From: a bacterium
Lineage (GTDB): Bacteria > BMS3Abin14
NCBI GenBank assembly: GCA_022865845.1
Contig: JALHUC010000261.1
Coordinates: 1 to 5,701 of the forward strand
DNA length: 5,701 nucleotides
Direction: 5' to 3'
Part shown: positions 5,492 through 5,701 of the stretch, in pieces
Position numbering within the stretch: position 1 is the first letter of the stretch
How the letters are laid out: each line of letters opens with the position of its first letter
Position numbers and translations under genes: made by a program
Notes under the pieces: model-generated
The model's input: the letters and a program-made list of their open reading frames with translations, nothing else
What the model was told of the DNA's origin: nothing
Database searches by the model: none

Positions 5492-5507
5492 GACGCGAGG
5501 ACGCGGG
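5492..5507. repeat. Two-copy octamer GACGCGRG
   Basis: GACGCGAG (5492-5499) is followed directly by GACGCGGG (5500-5507). Further on, CTCCGTGTC occurs twice (5518-5526 and 5564-5572). Both lie in the gap after the MBL gene. Two copies could be chance; they are listed because the other spacers hold longer arrays of similar period. Confidence 0.4.
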
Positions 5508-5535
5508 GAAGAACTTACTCCGTGTCGGAAGCCTG

Positions 5536-5552
5536 TCACGCCAGCGGCGTGA
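5536..5552. terminator. Hairpin between convergent genes, possible terminator
   Basis: TCACGCC, loop AGC, GGCGTGA is a perfect GC-rich 7-bp stem with a 3-base loop. It lies 64 bases after the MBL stop and 33 bases after the stop of the opposing small gene. No T tract follows on either strand, so this is not a textbook intrinsic terminator. Its location between two converging genes is the main support. Confidence 0.35.
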
Positions 5553-5585
5553 TGTCCCCGAGTCTCCGTGTCATGTGGAATATAG

Positions 5586-5699
5586 TTACTCTTGCTTCTC
5601 AAAACTCTCCGCCGCCCCGCAGGCCTGGCACTTCCTGGGTTTACAGCGGCCTTCTCTCGTTTCACCGCACTCCTTGCACTTGAATACTGCCATGGCCAT
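5586..5699 (-). CDS. RCKP-type rubredoxin-like zinc-ribbon miniprotein
   Basis: This very small protein has 37 residues from the ATG at 5699 or 35 from the in-frame ATG at 5693. Numbered from the second ATG, it has two knuckles, Cys6-x-x-Cys9 (CKEC) and Cys22-x-x-Cys25 (CQAC), which together form a four-cysteine site for Zn or Fe. Between them lies the RCKP motif (16-19), the hallmark of the RCKP-type rubredoxin-like family as I recall it. The tail is acidic and polar (ESFEKQE). Such proteins are cytoplasmic, and the role of the family is not established; metal binding is the only safe statement. The reading frame is intact up to TAA at 5588-5586. The ribosome binding site would lie outside the window, so I cannot choose between the two ATGs, and a start further right cannot be excluded. 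It converges on the MBL gene. Confidence 0.8.
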   Translation of the reverse strand: MAMAVFKCKECGETREGRCKPRKCQACGAAESFEKQE

Positions 5700-5701
5700 T
5701 C

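Noticed and set aside
5363..5665. 100-residue minus-strand frame overlapping the MBL end and the small zinc-ribbon gene
   Set aside because: It is antisense to the MBL gene and in a different frame from the cysteine-rich miniprotein, which has the better protein signature.

Overview
The window looks like ordinary chromosome of a Gram-negative bacterium. BamD (outer-membrane assembly), lipoprotein and signal-peptide signals, strong GGAGG ribosome binding sites and the order pgk-tpiA-secG all point that way. That order, together with a BamD, a LysM protein, a TPR protein and a tiny RCKP-type rubredoxin-like protein, suggests a deltaproteobacterial (Desulfobacterota-like) lineage. This assignment is an inference from gene order and protein style, not proof.

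Layout. Positions 1-62 hold the last codons of pgk (phosphoglycerate kinase, + strand). A 372-base spacer follows; it contains a 181-base palindromic, MITE-like element at 194-374 with 20-base imperfect terminal inverted repeats. Next come tpiA (435-1193, +) and secG (1321-1716, +), separated by nearly eight copies of a 7-base tandem repeat. secG converges, 10 bases apart, on a minus-strand block read right to left: bamD (start about 4444), a TPR protein gene (3672-2938), and then a secreted LysM protein gene (2785-1727) with its own sigma-70-like promoter. Divergent from bamD is an MBL-fold hydrolase gene (4704-5471, +). It converges on a 35-37 residue zinc-ribbon/rubredoxin-like protein gene (5586 to about 5699, -) at the right edge.

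How the genes fit together. pgk and tpiA are lower-glycolysis enzymes. secG, bamD and the LysM protein all concern the cell envelope (inner-membrane export, outer-membrane barrel assembly, peptidoglycan binding). The TPR protein is a probable scaffold co-transcribed with bamD.

The most unusual content is in the spacers. Besides the palindromic element, I see heptamer arrays at 1247-1301, 2848-2889 and 4574-4652 and short octamer arrays at 4658-4683 and 5492-5507. They have different sequences but the same 7-8 base period, and all lie outside genes. Also notable are a well-supported CTG start for bamD and perfect hairpins in the bamD leader and just before the TPR gene. I see no clear new enzymatic or defence system here.
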